This document shows, one piece after another, positions 63,829-64,000 of a stretch of DNA of 64,000 nucleotides (within the stretch, counting starts at the first letter, position 1; every line of letters begins with the position of its first letter). Under the pieces are notes generated by a model. The model saw only the letters and a list, made by a program, of their open reading frames with translations, searched no databases and had not been told where the DNA came from. The position numbers and the translations under genes are program-made. Location of the stretch: positions 556,504 to 620,503 of the forward strand of contig NZ_JADDXT010000002.1 in the NCBI RefSeq assembly GCF_015330165.1, read 5' to 3'. Source of the DNA: Zobellia roscoffensis (GTDB lineage Bacteria > Bacteroidota > Bacteroidia > Flavobacteriales > Flavobacteriaceae).

Positions 63829-64000
63829 ATGAAAGTATTAGTAATCGGAGCCGGAAATATGGGATTAACCTATGCAGAAGGCATGTCCAAATCCAAATTG
63901 CTCAAAAAAAAGAACATTATGGTGCTAGACAGCTCCGAAGAGAAACTGAAAGAACTGGATGAAATTGCGCATTTTGATGCGTATAAAACACTAGAGGAAT
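63829..64000 (+). CDS. proC: Pyrroline-5-carboxylate reductase-like, 5' end only
   Basis: The first 57 codons of a Rossmann-fold protein, cut by the window end. It starts MKVLVIGAGNMGLTYAEGM with the dinucleotide motif GxGxMG (7-12) and continues into KNIMVLDSSEEKLKEL, which fits the NAD(P)-binding half of ProC. ProC makes proline from pyrroline-5-carboxylate. Confirmation needs the rest of the gene; other ProC-like oxidoreductases share this start. Confidence 0.8.
   Translation, partial: MKVLVIGAGNMGLTYAEGMSKSKLLKKKNIMVLDSSEEKLKELDEIAHFDAYKTLEE

Noticed and set aside
1..64000. CRISPR array, insertion sequence or restriction/defence system
   Set aside because: No regular spacer repeats, transposase, nuclease-methylase pair or known defence genes were seen on reading the window.

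Overview
The window looks like a chromosomal segment of a marine-type member of the Flavobacteriaceae (phylum Bacteroidota). The support is an AT-rich composition, type IX secretion (T9SS) proteins, PorP/SprF and PorE-like proteins, DUF6089 and DUF5723 outer-membrane families, an HPRT-adenylate kinase fusion, a FolK-deoxynucleoside kinase fusion, few Shine-Dalgarno sites, and promoters of the Bacteroidota type (TTG, a 17-23 base gap, TAnnTTTG). I cannot name the genus from sequence alone. Most of the window is core chromosome. The accessory part is about 12.3-18.2 kb.

Layout. 0-4.8 kb: an operon with the 3' end of a large T9SS type B cargo protein, its PorP/SprF partner and a PorE-like TPR/propeller/CRD/OmpA anchor. 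4.8-6 kb: a cupin and an atypical SDR. 6.3-12.3 kb: a 2016-residue alpha-2-macroglobulin with an intact CxEQ thioester motif. 12.4-15.6 kb (minus strand): a small membrane protein, a LytS-like protein that has lost its phospho-accepting His, a normal LytS-like histidine kinase and a LytTR response regulator, nearly gapless. 15.9-18.2 kb: two paralogous C-terminally anchored small proteins around an exported ankyrin protein, a scar of a second alpha-2-macroglobulin gene, and a DUF4136 lipoprotein. 18.3-22.4 kb: obg, hpt-adk, purK and purE. 22.4-33.5 kb: an EF-hand membrane protein, an M3 peptidase, a 5'-nucleotidase, a rhodanese lipoprotein, an ECF sigma factor with a small Cys/His protein, a UbiA-like protein, gcvP, a ketoacyl synthase III, a methyltransferase and a glycosyltransferase.

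33.5-41.1 kb is an envelope-biogenesis cluster on the minus strand: CBS protein, nadK, DUF6089, uppS, bamA and two Skp/OmpH chaperones. 41.2-46.7 kb on the plus strand holds pdxJ, an alpha/beta hydrolase, a holin-like protein, tig, clpP and clpX, a folding and proteolysis block. 46.7-60 kb holds a hydrolase and a GH3-family ligase, DUF2797, a DedA-family protein with a hairpin at its start codon, AsmA, a queuosine-precursor transporter, a DUF5723/OmpA protein, sppA, folK-dnk and a TrmH-family methylase. The end holds mutS (TTG start), tRNA-Gly(GCC), tRNA-Leu(TAA) and the start of proC.

The strongest candidates for something new are the LytTR locus with its tandem pseudo-kinase, the adjacent duplicated small-protein region carrying the alpha-2-macroglobulin scar, the perfect hairpin that abuts the DedA start codon, and a structured intergenic repeat after purE. 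No CRISPR array, prophage, insertion sequence or obvious defence system was seen.
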